Positions 45,682-57,445 of a stretch of DNA of 64,000 nt are shown piece by piece (positions within the stretch are counted from its first letter, which is position 1; each line of letters starts with the position of its first letter). This DNA is from Hemileia vastatrix (Eukaryota > Basidiomycota > Pucciniomycetes > Pucciniales > Zaghouaniaceae), in NCBI GenBank assembly GCA_030280995.1, contig JASXTE010000001.1:7267001-7331000 (forward strand). The letters are read 5' to 3'. The position numbers and the translations under genes are program-made. The notes beneath the pieces are model-generated. The model was not told where the DNA came from and did no database searches. It saw only the letters and a program-made list of their open reading frames with translations.

Positions 45682-46823
45682 TTGATGAAAGAAGATTGGA
45701 AAGATCAATTTTTGGGCCTCTGGCATGAGGATAAGCTGCATAATTTTAGAAGATGTGATCCAGAAGATGAATCAAGATTTGAAGATTTGGAAGATGGAAG
45801 TGAGGACAAAGATGTGGAATTGCAGAAAAGTTGTGGAGTAGTGAGATTGGGGTATAGAGCTAAGTACTCCCAATTGTGCACCACTAGGGTTTCTTCTACA
45901 CCTCTCAAAACCATTACCTGGGCCACACATGTGACCAATGGGGAAACCCTTGGTTTTTGTTCCATGTCTGGAGGTGAAGACATCCTGAAGATCCCTCAAG
46001 TTGATGGTGGAGCCGCAAAATACAAGAAGGTAGCACAGAAGATTAGGCCTGTCAATGAGCCTATACCTCTGGGTTTGAATTCTCTTTTGAAGAGACCTCC
46101 ATTGTCAAGAGATCTGTACTGTACTCTTCTGGTGAAGAATCCTCCTGATTTTGTGGAAACCACTTGTGTGACTGTGAAGAGGTTGAAAGTTGTTAATTTT
46201 GGTCCTGATGGGTGGTTGTCTGATGAGGAAAAGAAGTTGTTATTGCAAGTTATTGTGCTCAGGGAGAAAGTGGTGGCATTTTTTGAAGAGGAAAGGGGTG
46301 TGTTGAAACACACTTATGGGGAACCTTACTTGATTCCTGTGGTTTGTCATGAGCCTTGGAAAATCAAACCTATTCAAATTCCAGCTGCTATTAGGGATAA
46401 TTTTGTGGAGACTGTTAGGGAAAGAGTCAGGACAGGATTGTATGAACAATCAACTTCTAGTTACTCAAGTCTGGTTTTCTGTTTTAAGAAACAGAATGGG
46501 AAGTTGAGGGTGGTGCATGATCTTAGGGCCTTAAATAGAGTCACCATCAAGGATGCGGGGATGCCACCAAGTGAAGAGGACTTTGTGGAAGATTTTGCTG
46601 GAAGGGTGAGTTATGTTTTGGGTGATATAATGTGTGCTTATGATGAAAGGGAACTTCACACTGATTCACGACCACTCAGAATGTTTGAGACTCCCCTGGG
46701 AAGATTTCAGCTCACTAGGTTGCCTCAAGGAGAAACTAATTCAGTTGCAGTATATCAAGCTCAAATGGCTTGGATTTTACAGGATGAGGTTCTGACTCAT
46801 GCTGGTATTTTTATTGATGACGG
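45682..46823 (+). pseudogene. Outer element Pol, 5' part (RT), interrupted by the inner element
   Basis: An open frame with RT motifs LRVVHDLRALNRVTI, YVLGDIMCAYDE (motif A Asp), QLTRLPQGETNS and IFIDDG, where the usual Tyr of YxDD is Phe. The frame is cut after GACGG at 46823 by LTR-B and resumes at 59737 with the same reading phase. The join is exact, since the homologous uninterrupted inner copy reads FIDDGGIKGP at this point. Confidence 0.9.
46820..46823. repeat. Target-site duplication ACGG (left copy)
   Basis: ACGG before LTR-B recurs right after LTR-C at 59733-59736. Removing the inner element and one ACGG restores the outer pol frame. Confidence 0.9.
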
Positions 46824-47895
46824 TGTGGTTTTACAACATTGGCAGGGGCCTTTGTTGTGTTGTTTGGCGCTCTTTGTGCATGTCTTAATTGACATCTGTT
46901 GAAGAATTGGGTGTTTTTCTAGATTTATTCCGTGAATATTGGGACTGGGGGTATGTGGGCACTATCATTGGATAGCCCTGGATTTTCTCTATATTTCATG
47001 CCTTGTTGATATTTTTCATATTCTAAGTTTTAAGGGGTCATTTCCTCATTTTTCAGTTACAAAAGATAGCTGTTTAATTTTTTTTTCGCGTTTTACGGGC
47101 TAACCTTAAGTCTTGGGGTTAAGTGCTTAGTACCATTTGATAGGGCTAATTTAGCTCTATATTTCATGTCTCAATGTTGTTATAGCGTAATTTTGTGTTT
47201 TAAGGGTTTTAGTAGTTGTAGTGAATTTTTCTAAGTAGATAAGATGTTTTTAATGGTTTTCTGGCTTCAGGTGGCATCTCCAACGTCGGGCTGCCCGCCC
47301 GCCTCTGTTTTAGAAGGTTGGGGAGCGCTTCTGGAGGGTTTCTATTCAATTTGGCTGGTACAGGTGCCAAATTTGTTGCTGTGCATGGATCTTAGATGGG
47401 TGGTCTGTGTGTACATACTGAATAAGACAGTTTGGGGCATATTTAATTATCATACAACCATCTGGTGATTAGATATTGTTTCTCACTCAGTTTTCACTGT
47501 TTTTGGGCCACAATTGGCTGTGTTGGTTGCAAGGTTAGTTCTTCATTTAACTCAACTTTAGCAACAGGTTCTCTGGTATAGTCTTGCAAGCTATATCAAG
47601 TATTATTGCTGTCTCTGGTGTGGATTTGAAGCCTACATAAAGTATCTTTGCTTTCTCTGGTGTGGACATTGGTCTACATTTCAGTTCTTTGGTCTGGTAG
47701 TCTGTCTGGGGACTACGTTCTTGGCTCATCAAGCAGTCAAGTGTGTTGAAAAAGGGGCTTTAGCAAACAGGAACCAACTTACTTTAGCAAGTAAATCTCA
47801 CTCTATTTTTCTAAAGGGAAGGGGGATTTTTCTCTCTGGTTTTTCTCCAACTCCCTTGGTCAAGGCCTACAGCCAGTACTATAGCATTGTCCACA
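46824..47895 (+). mobile_element. LTR-B, 5' LTR of the inner Ty3 element (1072 bp)
   Basis: Starts TGTGGTTTTACAACATTGGC, ends TTGTCCACA. Exactly the length of LTR-C (58661-59732), from which it differs by several percent, so this insertion is considerably older than E1. Confidence 0.93.
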
Positions 47896-47899
47896 TTTC

Positions 47900-47916
47900 T
47901 GGTGCCCAACGTGGGG
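47900..47916 (+). other. Primer-binding site of the inner element
   Basis: TGGTGCCCAACGTGGGG, four bases after LTR-B. It would pair with the 3' end of a tRNA ending CCCCACGTTGGGCACCA; the related site in several insect Ty3/gypsy elements is tRNA-Lys-like. Confidence 0.8.
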
Positions 47917-47986
47917 TACAACTTTCTAGTTCTTTGGAATCTCTGTTTTCTTTGGTTGGCTCTTTTTGGTGTTTTGGTCTGGAGGA

Positions 47987-50368
47987 ATGGCTTTTGGTTC
48001 CTCTATTCCTGTGGTGACTGTCAGTGAGGGAGATGGTCCTCCTGCTGTGATGGTCAGGGAGTGTGTTAGGATTAAAACTTGCAATGGTACCAAGTTTAAT
48101 GGGGAGGATGTCAAGTAGTTTCTGGAGAAGTATGAAACTGCTGCTGGAGTGGATGGTGCTTCTTACCTGGACATGGTGAAGCAGATTATCTTCTTCATTG
48201 GTGATAGGGCAGTGGAGAAGGAGGTTGTGGCCATATCTTGCTACAAGAAGAGGGATTGGAAGTCGTTGTGCAGGGATATGGTGGATAGATGGGGTGTCAG
48301 GTTCACTATGATGGATCTGAACAAGGTTTTCAGTAAATGAAAGTCTTATGGTGGTGTGGGTAACTTCCTCAGTTACAGGAAGTTTCTGCTGCAATTTGAT
48401 CCTGTGGTAGAATATTTGGTGGAAGTGGAGGAGCTGGAACATGAAAATGCTGCCAAAGATGTTTTTTGGTCTGCCCTGGCTAGAGATGTCAGGATGGATG
48501 TGTTGAAGGAGTTGTCAATGAAGGACTTGATGAAGACTTTTTCCAATGGGGACCAGAAGTTGCCTGCCTTGGACAAGGTGAAGGAGGCTGTGGAGGCCCA
48601 TTTGAAGTTGTTGGCTGTGGACACCTATCAGGAGGGGTGTGCCAAATATGTCAGGAAAGTTAGTGAGGCTTTGGCTGAAGAGGAAGTTAGGGTGAAGAAG
48701 GAGGAGAAGAATATGGTGCAGGTTCCCAAACAGGAGAGGGACCCAGTGGTGGAGCCGTTGGCTGATCTCACAAAGCAGCTGAATAATTTTGTTCAGGATG
48801 CTAAGAAGGTCAATAAAGCACCTTCTCAACCTAGAGATTTTGATAGGAGGGATGGTAGGAGTGATCCTTGTGTCTGCTCTTATTGCAGTAGGAGGGGGAA
48901 CAGGTCCAATGATTGTTGGGCATTGAACAGGGATGTGTCTGAAGGAAAGGTGGAATTTGATGGCAGGGTTTTCAAGTTCCCTGATGGTTCATTTGTGAAG
49001 CCCAGTGAGGGGCAGGCTCCTGTTGATTTGGTCAGGAGAAGGGGTGGTCTCAATCAAAGGAGCCCCAGGTTTGAGGAGATTCCTGATCAGGGGAAGTCTT
49101 CTGGTAAGGAAGATGATGATGTCAAGGGAAAGGGGAAGGAGGTCAATAAGGTCTCTTTTTCTACTTCCTTTGGTGGTTTGGAGTTGTATTCCTGTGGTGG
49201 ACAGTCAAGTGGTGAATGCTTGGCTGGTGTTTATGATGTGGAAGCAGGGAAGGTGGGAAGGCCTAAGAGCAGTTCTCAGGCCCAACCAAAGCCAAAGGCT
49301 TCAAAGGTGGATCCTAAGCTGAGTGCAGCTAGGAAGAGATACAGCAAAGAGGAGCTGTACAAGATGAAGAAGGGTATGGCTGACATGGGCCCCCCTAGTT
49401 TTGGTGCATTGGACATGAATGGTGAGCCAATGCCAATTGAGGTTGATTCTGACTCTGAGGAGGATGTCCCTTTGGCTTCATTGCCAAAGCCTGCTGGAGT
49501 TAGAGGCTCTGGTGAGGGATCTGGTTTGGTTCCTGTTGATGGTAAATCTGTTGGTGGTGCTGGTCATCAAGAAGCTTCTAGGACCAAGGTAGTGAAGCCT
49601 AGGGCTCACTTTGAGAGGCCAGTGGTTTCTGGTCAATCTAATGTTATGGACTCTGTTCTTGAAAGGATGAATCAGGGTCAGGTTTCCCTTTCTTATGGGG
49701 AATTGTATGCTATCAGTCCAGGGTTGGCTGATAGGCAGAAAAAGTTGTTGACCAGGAGTAGAGTTTCTTCTGGGGAGGTTGAATACATTTGTAATTCTGC
49801 TGAGAAGTCTGGTGAGGGGTTGGAAACTCATTTTTCTGCTCCTCTGGGTTATGTCAATGTCAATCTGAATAGCAGGGAGGCAAGGGCATTGTTGGATTCA
49901 GGTTCTCAGATAAACCTGATTTCTTTGTTTGAGGCTACTCATTTGGGCCTCCCCATCAAAAATGGTATTGGTGGGAATTTGAGAGGGATTGGTGGCCATG
50001 TTACTTAATTGGTTTGAACTTCTGAGTTTGTGAAGTTAGATGTTGGTGGAGCCTCAGGAAAGGTTCATTTTTATATTGCTAAGGGAACACTTAAAGCTGT
50101 TTTGGGTGGGCCATTCTTGATGGATTTTCAGGCAAGAATTGGTTATCAATTTGATTTGGGAATCAGTTTGGAGTTGGCTGGTGAAGATGAAAGGTGACTT
50201 CACATGAGTTTATCATCCCCTGGAGAGGATGGTTGGGAGACCAGGCCTGGTTTATCTTCAATGTGCCAGTGCATGGATTGTTTTAGGAGAAGAAGAGAAG
50301 TGGTTTCTGCCTCTGGTTTTTTGGAGTGTGGCTCAGGCTCTAGTGAGGGTCTGTCTTTTTTAGAATGA
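47987..50368 (+). pseudogene. Inner element Gag-protease
   Basis: From ATG 47987: a TAG at 48116-48118 (TGG in the outer copy), then TGA at 48338-48340 shared with the outer copy. After that comes an open frame of 550 codons to 50008. It carries the rest of the capsid domain, a zinc knuckle with Asn in place of His (CSYCSRRGNRSNDC, about 48870), a Ser/Lys-rich linker and the protease (LLDSGSQINLIS, about 49885). Two stops (50006 and 50015) break the protease, another lies at 50195, and ORF1 ends LSFLE-TGA at 50366. Not functional without rescue. Confidence 0.88.
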
Positions 50369-50829
50369 GGAGGGCTGATCACCCTAGTGCTACAACCTCT
50401 CCCCAAGATGAGGAAATCCAAGGTTGTAGTAGGTCAACTCCCTTGGAGATATACCAAGTGGATTTTCAACTTTCTCTTTTTAATGTTTCTCTTCTCTGCA
50501 AGTATTCATCAAGTTTTTTATCAAGTCTCTGTTCTCTCTCAAGATTCTCAATTATTTTTAATTAAAGCTCAAAGAAGAAGATAGGTTATATATCTTTATT
50601 GAAAGATATGCAGAAAAGTTTTGGAGTGGTGAGATTGGGGTCTAAAAGTAAGTCCTCCCAATTGTGCACTGCTAGGGTTTCTTCTACACCTTTCAAAAAC
50701 ATTACCTGGGCCACACATGTGAGCAATGGGGAAACCCCTGTTTATTTTTGTAGTTCAGAAGAAAACTCAAGAAAAGAAGATAAAAATTTCTAGATAATTC
50801 AAGAAAATCAAAAAAAAAATCTGAAGATA
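50369..50829 (+). other. Spacer between ORF1 and pol of the inner element
   Basis: Holds the first copy (about 50605-50745) of the 135-bp unit whose second copy (about 50990-51125) lies in pol. Otherwise AT-rich. Confidence 0.55.
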
Positions 50830-53800
50830 ATGAAGAAAGAATATTCAAAATATTTTTGTAAAGATCATCAAGATCAATTTTTGGGCCTCCAGAATGAAGA
50901 TAAACTGCACAATTTTAAAAGAGTTGATTCTGAAGATGAATCAAGATTTGAAGATTTGGAAGGCCGAAGTGAAGATGAAGATTTGGAATTGCGGAAAAGT
51001 TTTGGAGTGGTGAGATTGGGGTCTAAAAGTAAGTCCTCCCAATTGTGCACCACTAGGGTTTCTTCTACACCTTTCAAAAACATTACCTTGGCTACACATG
51101 TGAGCAATGGGGAAACCCTTGGTTTTTGTTCCAGGTCTGGTGGTGAAGATTTCCTGAAGATCCCTCAAGTTGAAGGTGGAGCAGCAAAGTATAAGAAGGT
51201 AGCGCAGAAGATTAGGCCTGTCAATGAGCCTATGCCTGTGGGTTTGAATCCGCCCTTGAAGAGACCTCCTTTGTCAAGAGATCCGTACTGTACTCCTTTG
51301 GTGAAGAATCCTCCAGAATTTGTAGAGACGGCTAGGGTGACTGTGTAAAAGTTGAAAGTTGTTAATTTTGGTCCTGATGGGTGGTTGTCTGAAGAAGAAA
51401 AGAAGTTGTTGTTTCACGTTATTGTGCTAAGAGAAAAAGCTGTGGCTTTTGTTGAGGAGGAAAGGGGTGTGTTGAAGCACTCTTATGGGGAACCTTACTT
51501 GATTCCTGTGGTTTGTCATGAGCCTTGGAAAATCAAAACTATTCCAATTCCAGCTGCTATTAGGGATAATTTTGTGGAGACTGTTAGGGAAAGAGTCAGG
51601 ACAGGATTGTATGAACAATCAACTTCTAGTTACTCAAGTCTGGTTTTCTGTTTTAAGAAACAGAATGGAAAGTTGAGGGTGGTTCATGATCTTAGAGCCT
51701 TGAATAGAGTCACTATCAACAACGCTGGTATGCCACTAAGTGCAGAGGATTTTGTTGAAGCTTTTTCTGGAAGGGTGTGTTATGTTTTGGGTGATATTAT
51801 GGGTGGTTATGATGAGAGGGAACTTCATACAGATTCAAGGCCTCTCACAACTTTTTAGACTCCTTTGGGAAAATATCAGCTCACAAGGTTGCCTCAAGGA
51901 GCAACTAATTCAGTGGCAGTATATCAAGCACAGATGGCTTGGATTTTGCAGGATGAGGTTCCTACTCATGCTGGTATTTTTATTGATGATGGTGGAATTA
52001 AAGGACCATCCACTGACTATGCTAATGAGGTGTTAACGGAGAACCCTGGCATCAGGAGGTTTTTTTGGGAATATGCAATAACTCTAGAAAGAGTGTTGTT
52101 TAGGATTGAAGAGGCTGGTTTGACCACTTCAGGGTCAGAATTCTGTTGTTGTGTTCCTGCTTTGGAAATTCTGGGTCATGTGGTATGTAAAGAGGGAAGG
52201 ATTATGGCAAAGAAAAAGATTAATAAAATTCAGTCATGGCCAAGGCCTAAAAATACTACTGAAGTCAGGGGATTTTTGGGTGTGTGTGTGTATGTCAGGA
52301 TTTTTATTAAGGATTTTTCTTTGTTGGCTTCACCTTTAAGGAGGTTGACCAGGAAAGATGCAGATTGGGAATGGACTTAAAAGTGTGAAGAGGCTTTTCA
52401 GAAGTTAAAAAAGGTTGTTGGGGAAGATATTGTTCTTCACAAGTTGGATTATGGTGTTGGTGCTGTAAAAATTTATCTGGAAGTGGAATCAAGCTATATT
52501 CCTGCTGTTGCTGTTTTGTCTCAGGAAGATAAAACTGGGAGGGTTAGGCCAGTAAGATATGAGTCTGTGTTGTTTAATGAGGTAGAATCTAGGTATTCTC
52601 AAACTAAGTTATAATTGTGTGGGGTAGCAAATATTTTAAAGAAGCTACAGACTGTTTTGTGGGGGCAGCATTTTGAGCTGCAGGTGGATGAAAAATCTTT
52701 AGTTCAGATGATCAATACACCTAGTCTTCCAAATGCTCAAATGACTAGGTGGGTGGCATTTATTCAACATTTTTCTTTTGACCTGGTACACAAACCAGGC
52801 AAAAATTTTACAATTCCTGATGGATTATCAAGGAGGCCACCTACAGATAAAGATTCTGAGGCTGAAGAGTTTGATGAAGAGGTTCTAGTGGTTAAGGCCA
52901 GCACAAAGGGTGCTGAAAATTTTTCTGACCTCCCCCAAGAGGCTAAACTGGCTGGATCTGATCTTGATTCTGGTGATCAGGATGTTTTTTTTGATGAAGA
53001 TGGAGTTGTTGTTTTGGACAGTTCAAATTTGGAAAATGGTGTTTTTGTTAGTGAACTGGATTCTCACAAGATTCAGTGGAAATAGAAGAATGTGCCAAAA
53101 GTTAAGGATTGGTATCCTGGTTGGGCTGGTCAATTGGCTCATGTTCACACTGGTAATTTTGATGACAGAGTTGTACCCTTGGATGTTGTTTTGTTGGATT
53201 TTGAAGATGAGACCTGGGGTCAGTCTGGGTTTTATTTTATTATGGTGGAATATCTGTTGACCTTGGAGAGGCCAGATATTTGTGATGATGATACTTGGGT
53301 GGCAATCAAGAAGAAGAGTCCTGAATTTTATGTGTCAGGAAGAATGTTGATGAGGAGGAGACATCCTAAAGTTGTGGTGACTCAGAAGAAGGGTCAAGAA
53401 GTTGTGTTGAAGTCTTTGCATGAAGACCTTGGTCATAGAGGCTTTGGGGAGACTTATAGAAGAGTAGCTGACAGATTTTGGTGGCCAGGTATGAAGTTGG
53501 CTGTGCAGGGTTAGGTACAATCTTGTGAAGAATGTCAAAGAAGAAGTCACTTGAAACCTAAAGAGGTTGGCCGTGCTACTGGTGAATCAACTTTTTTTGG
53601 AAGAGTCAGTCTGGATGCTGTCCATATTAAAGAGGGAAGGTATAAATACTTAATTTTTTCCAGGGATGATTTGTCTGCTTGGGTTGAGGCAGTGCCTCTG
53701 GTGAATTTGAATGCCAAGAATGTGGCAGAGTTTTTGAAGAAGGAGTGGATTTATAGGTATGGGTCAATGAAGTTGGTGACTGTTGATGGTGGGCCAGAGT

Positions 53801-54480
53801 TTGTTACCAAATTTAATAAAGCTGTGGCTAGTGCTGGTTCTAAAGTTAGAGTGGCTACACCTTATTATCCTGAAGCTGAAGGCATGGTTGGAAGAGGCCA
53901 TCAAGTTATTAAGAATGCTTTGGTAAAGATGTGTGGGGATAGTGCTGAAAAGTGGAGGCATTATTTACCCTTGGTGTTATTTGCTGATAGGGTCACTGTG
54001 AAGAGGACAACTGGCTATTCTCCTTATGAGTTAATGTTTGGTCAGAAAGCTGTTATACCAGTGGACTTGGAAGCCGTCTCTTATCTTGGAATTGATTGGG
54101 ATGATGTGCACTTGACAGAAGAATTGCTAAGTGCCAGGATGCAACAGTTGGAATGTAGAGAGGAATGTAAAGAGAAGGCATACTCTAGAATGATGAAGAT
54201 TAGGAATCAATCAGTCAGATACAGGGACAAGAAGTTGGCTCACAGACTCAGGAATCCCTTGAAACCTGGTTGTTTGGTTTTGGTTTATAATAGAAGTTTG
54301 GAGAGTCAGTGGGGAAATATGTTTGCTGACAGATTGAATGGACCTTACAGAGTCAGATCTCAGGTGTCTGGAGGTTCTTATGTTTTGGAAGAGTTGGATG
54401 GTGCAGTCTTAAAGAAGAGAGTGGCTGCAGATCAGGTGAAGAGTTTTTATCCCAGAGGCACAAGACATGAAGAAGATTGA
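50830..54480 (+). pseudogene. Inner element Pol: RT, RNase H, integrase
   Basis: Same frame throughout by motif order: RT (LRVVHDLRALNRVTI, IFIDDGG near 51988), RNase H (remnants to DGLSRRP near 52835), and the integrase H2C2 finger (HEDLGH and CEEC). The catalytic core follows with SLDAVH and VTVDGGPEF. The Glu position reads EGMVGRGH where the outer copy has EGMVERGH, so the catalytic Glu is Gly. The C-terminal domain runs to RHEED-stop at 54480. In-frame stops lie near 51346, 51856, 52378, 52612, 53083 and 53512. Several outer-copy codons at these sites are sense codons. Confidence 0.9.
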
Positions 54481-55740
54481 CTCCGCAATGAGGATAAACC
54501 TGGAATGCTCTTTAAATTTTGGAATTTTTGGTGTTACAGAGCAACTTTTGTGTTGAAAACGTTTTTTTAGAAGGTACCCATGGGTGGGGCTTCTAGATTT
54601 GATCTTGGCAAGTGTAGGGGTGATTGATGGGCTGGCTGCTCTATCAACAGTTACCCCAGATTGTCTGTTTCCAACCCTTTCTCTTAATTTGGTTGAACCC
54701 TAGTATTGGTTTCTTTTCACAGGTTTTAGTCCTCTATGACTTTAAACTGCAATTTCCTTTGGTTTTCAAGTGCTGGACTCTTCACTCATATTGTTTTTGG
54801 TTTATTGTGTTGGATGTTGTGTTTTTGTTAGAAGGTACCCAGGGGGGGCTTCTAGATTTTATTTTGGCAAGTGTGGGGGTAACTGATGAGCTGGCTGATC
54901 TGAAGAACAGTTACCCCAGAATGTCTGTCTCAAGTCTTTTGTTTTTCCTAGTTGAATTCTAGTTCTGTTGCTTAATATTCAGGTTTCAAGTCCACTATGA
55001 CTTTAAAATGGTTTGGGACTGGCTTCTTTATCTTTGTTTTTTTTTGGGTTGGTGGTGGATCACTGGTGGTCTCCCATCATTTTTACATATTGGAGGGAGC
55101 CCACCCAGTGATCATTTCTATGGACTAGACTTTCTCTTACTGGACCTTCTCTTAATCTGGACCATCCATCGAGCTGGAATTTCTTTGATTTTTTAGTTAT
55201 GATTTTGCTAGATAGTAGTTTCAGATTATTTTCTTTTTTCTCTTTTTTTCTTTTAATTTTTTTTATGTGGGTTGTTAAAATTATAAAATCAAAAATATAG
55301 GGTGTTACCACATCAGGGTCACCTGGATGTGGGCAAGCATTGGTGGGGAAAGGCTCATCAATTGGCCGGGAAATGCTATTTTATCATTTTATTTTATTTT
55401 ATTTTTATTTTTATTAATGTCATTTTTTATTTTTTTATTCTCATTATTACCCTTAATTTATGTCTCTTATTTGAAATCATTTAAATTATTTAAGGTGTAT
55501 CCACATCAAGGTGCACTTGGATGTGGGCAAGGTATCAGGGGATCAGCTCATCAATTGGCTGGGGGATACCATTTGTATTATTATTTTATCTTTTATCTTT
55601 TATTTTTATTTCATTTATTTTTATTTTATTTATCAATTTTTAATTTTAGTATGTTAGTAGACTCATAAAAAAAATTAGAATTTATAGTTATTAATTCTTT
55701 TTTATTTATTTATTATTATGTTTTTAATCTTTTTTCAGGA
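54481..55740 (+). other. Post-pol non-coding region with internal duplications
   Basis: Two direct copies of a roughly 100-bp block (54576-54680 and 54832-54935: AAGGTACCCA...GGCTTCTAGA...GTTACCCCAGA); a third copy lies at 57666-57770. A second duplicated block (55302-55382 and 55493-55570) shares CTCATCAATTGGC and TGGATGTGGGCAAG. No coding seen on either strand. Confidence 0.65.
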
Positions 55741-55967
55741 GCTCAATGTCTGGATGATGAAGTTTCTGGAGGCAGGTACAGATTATGATTTCGTTTTTGT
55801 TTTTTGTTGGGGTTGTGGGAAGCACTGTGTTCTTTGAAGTGCATCCTGCTGGATAAATTATATGGATTATAATGGGCAGGAATGGGTTTGGATTGAAGTT
55901 TAGAAGAGGAAGAAGAAGAGGCAGGAATGGATTGTTGGAAGGTATGCTTAATGATCCTAGACATCTT

Positions 55968-57292
55968 TCAGTGGTTGTCCAATAGTTGTTTCTTCAAGGT
56001 TTTATCAAAGTCATTTAAAGGTCCATGGAGGGCAAAGGCTTTCAGCATGTTTGAACACATGGTGCTGAGGTGTTGTTTCATGTCTCCATAATCCAGGGTC
56101 AAAGAAGTTTTTAGAGGTTGGCCAACTCCAATAGTAGATTCAAGAGGAGGGGTTCCAACTAGAAAAGAAGAATTGGATCAGTAATTATTTTTGTTGAAGA
56201 AATTGGATGAATTAATGTGGTACTTACAGATTGAAAGCTCATCAAATTTGTAAGTGGCCGGAATTTGGACTTCTGAAGATTTTGGAATGGTGATAGTAGG
56301 TGGATCAATCAGGGAAAGATATGGATTCTCTTGGTCTTCCTCTGAAAGTTTTTGAGAAGGTGAACTAGGAGGCTGATGTTCCTGGGGCCTAGTTGGAGCA
56401 GCAGGCCTGTTGTTGCTGTTGTAAATATTTCTGCTTGATTCAGTTGGATGAGGTGCTGGTGATGGAGTACAAGGGTTGTTATAAGATGGGGCAGGAGAGG
56501 GTGATCTGGAAGCGGATTGATCTCTTCTGGATGGAGCTCTTGAAGGAATGGAATTGTTAGAAGAATAGTTGGCTGGCAGAGGAGAGGTGTAGTTTTGTTA
56601 CCTTAACTGGGGGAAAAGTTGTTGTTTTGGTGCAGTGTTGGGTGTTCTGGTGTCTTCCTGGGGTCCTCTGGCAGGTCTACTAGAAGTTTGGGAAATTTTG
56701 GACTTTTTGTACCTTAGAAAGGTTGGCTGCATTTCTCTGGGAGTAGTGGGAGGGGGCTGCGTGGAGTTGTTTTTGTTGATTGGAGGAATTTGGCTGTTTT
56801 CTGGTTGTTTTTGGAAGTTTTGAGCCTGATTTTCACTGTCTAGTGAGGCGGGCGGGCCGCCTGGATGCGGTCTAGCAGCCTAGGAGCTGATTTTGAAGCT
56901 TTTGGAGCTAAATTAGATGAGATAAAAGCTGTTTCTTGGGGAGTTAAAGCAGGCCTTTTGGGGAGAGTTCTGGAAACTGAGTTCCAGGATCTTCTGGATG
57001 GTGCTGAGGATAAAGATGAAGAGGATGGACCAAGCTCTGGGGATCTGGTAGGGGATCTGGAGAGGTATTTATGAGAAGTTGAAGGAGGAGGAATAGGGTA
57101 GTTGGCATCTCTGTCACATTTCTTCTTCTTGGAGTAGCAAGAATCACAGGCCCTGTTGTAGAATTTGGCTTCAGGAGTTGGAAGAGTGAATGTGCAAGGT
57201 CTGCACATGTGGATGCACTGTTTGCAGGCATAGTCCTTGGGAGACGTGAAGCAAGGAAGATTGGAGGGGTCAAAATCAGGGGATCCAGCCAT
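55968..57292 (-). pseudogene. Antisense accessory gene 1: Cys-cluster, Ser/Pro-rich protein (one frameshift, one stop)
   Basis: Minus-strand gene from MAGSPDFDPS at 57292. Residues 23-59 form C-X2-C-X6-C-X15-C-X2-C-X6-C, ending ACDSCYSKKKKCDRD, which looks like the basic half of a fungal Zn2Cys6 cluster but placed second. Ser/Pro-rich sequence follows. The frame stops at 56840 and continues in another frame from about 56850, so a one-base change in the GC-rich stretch GGCGGCCCGCCCGCC is likely. A TAA interrupts at 56598-56600. A typical intron (56227-56159, GTAAGT...TTTTCTAG) joins ELSI to FGTPPLES in phase, and the last exon ends KKQLLDNH at 55968. Possibly a DNA- or RNA-binding regulator; function unknown. 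Confidence 0.6.
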
Positions 57293-57445
57293 GATCTGTG
57301 GTGAGAAAAGATGATGGAAAGAGATAAGAAGGAGATTTTTGTCAGTGATGGGTAGATGATGAAGTGAAAGTGGAAGCTCAGCAGGTTGGCTGTAGGTGTA
57401 TTATGCATGAAATTGGCTGGGTCTATTTTATGCAAAATTCTGTGC

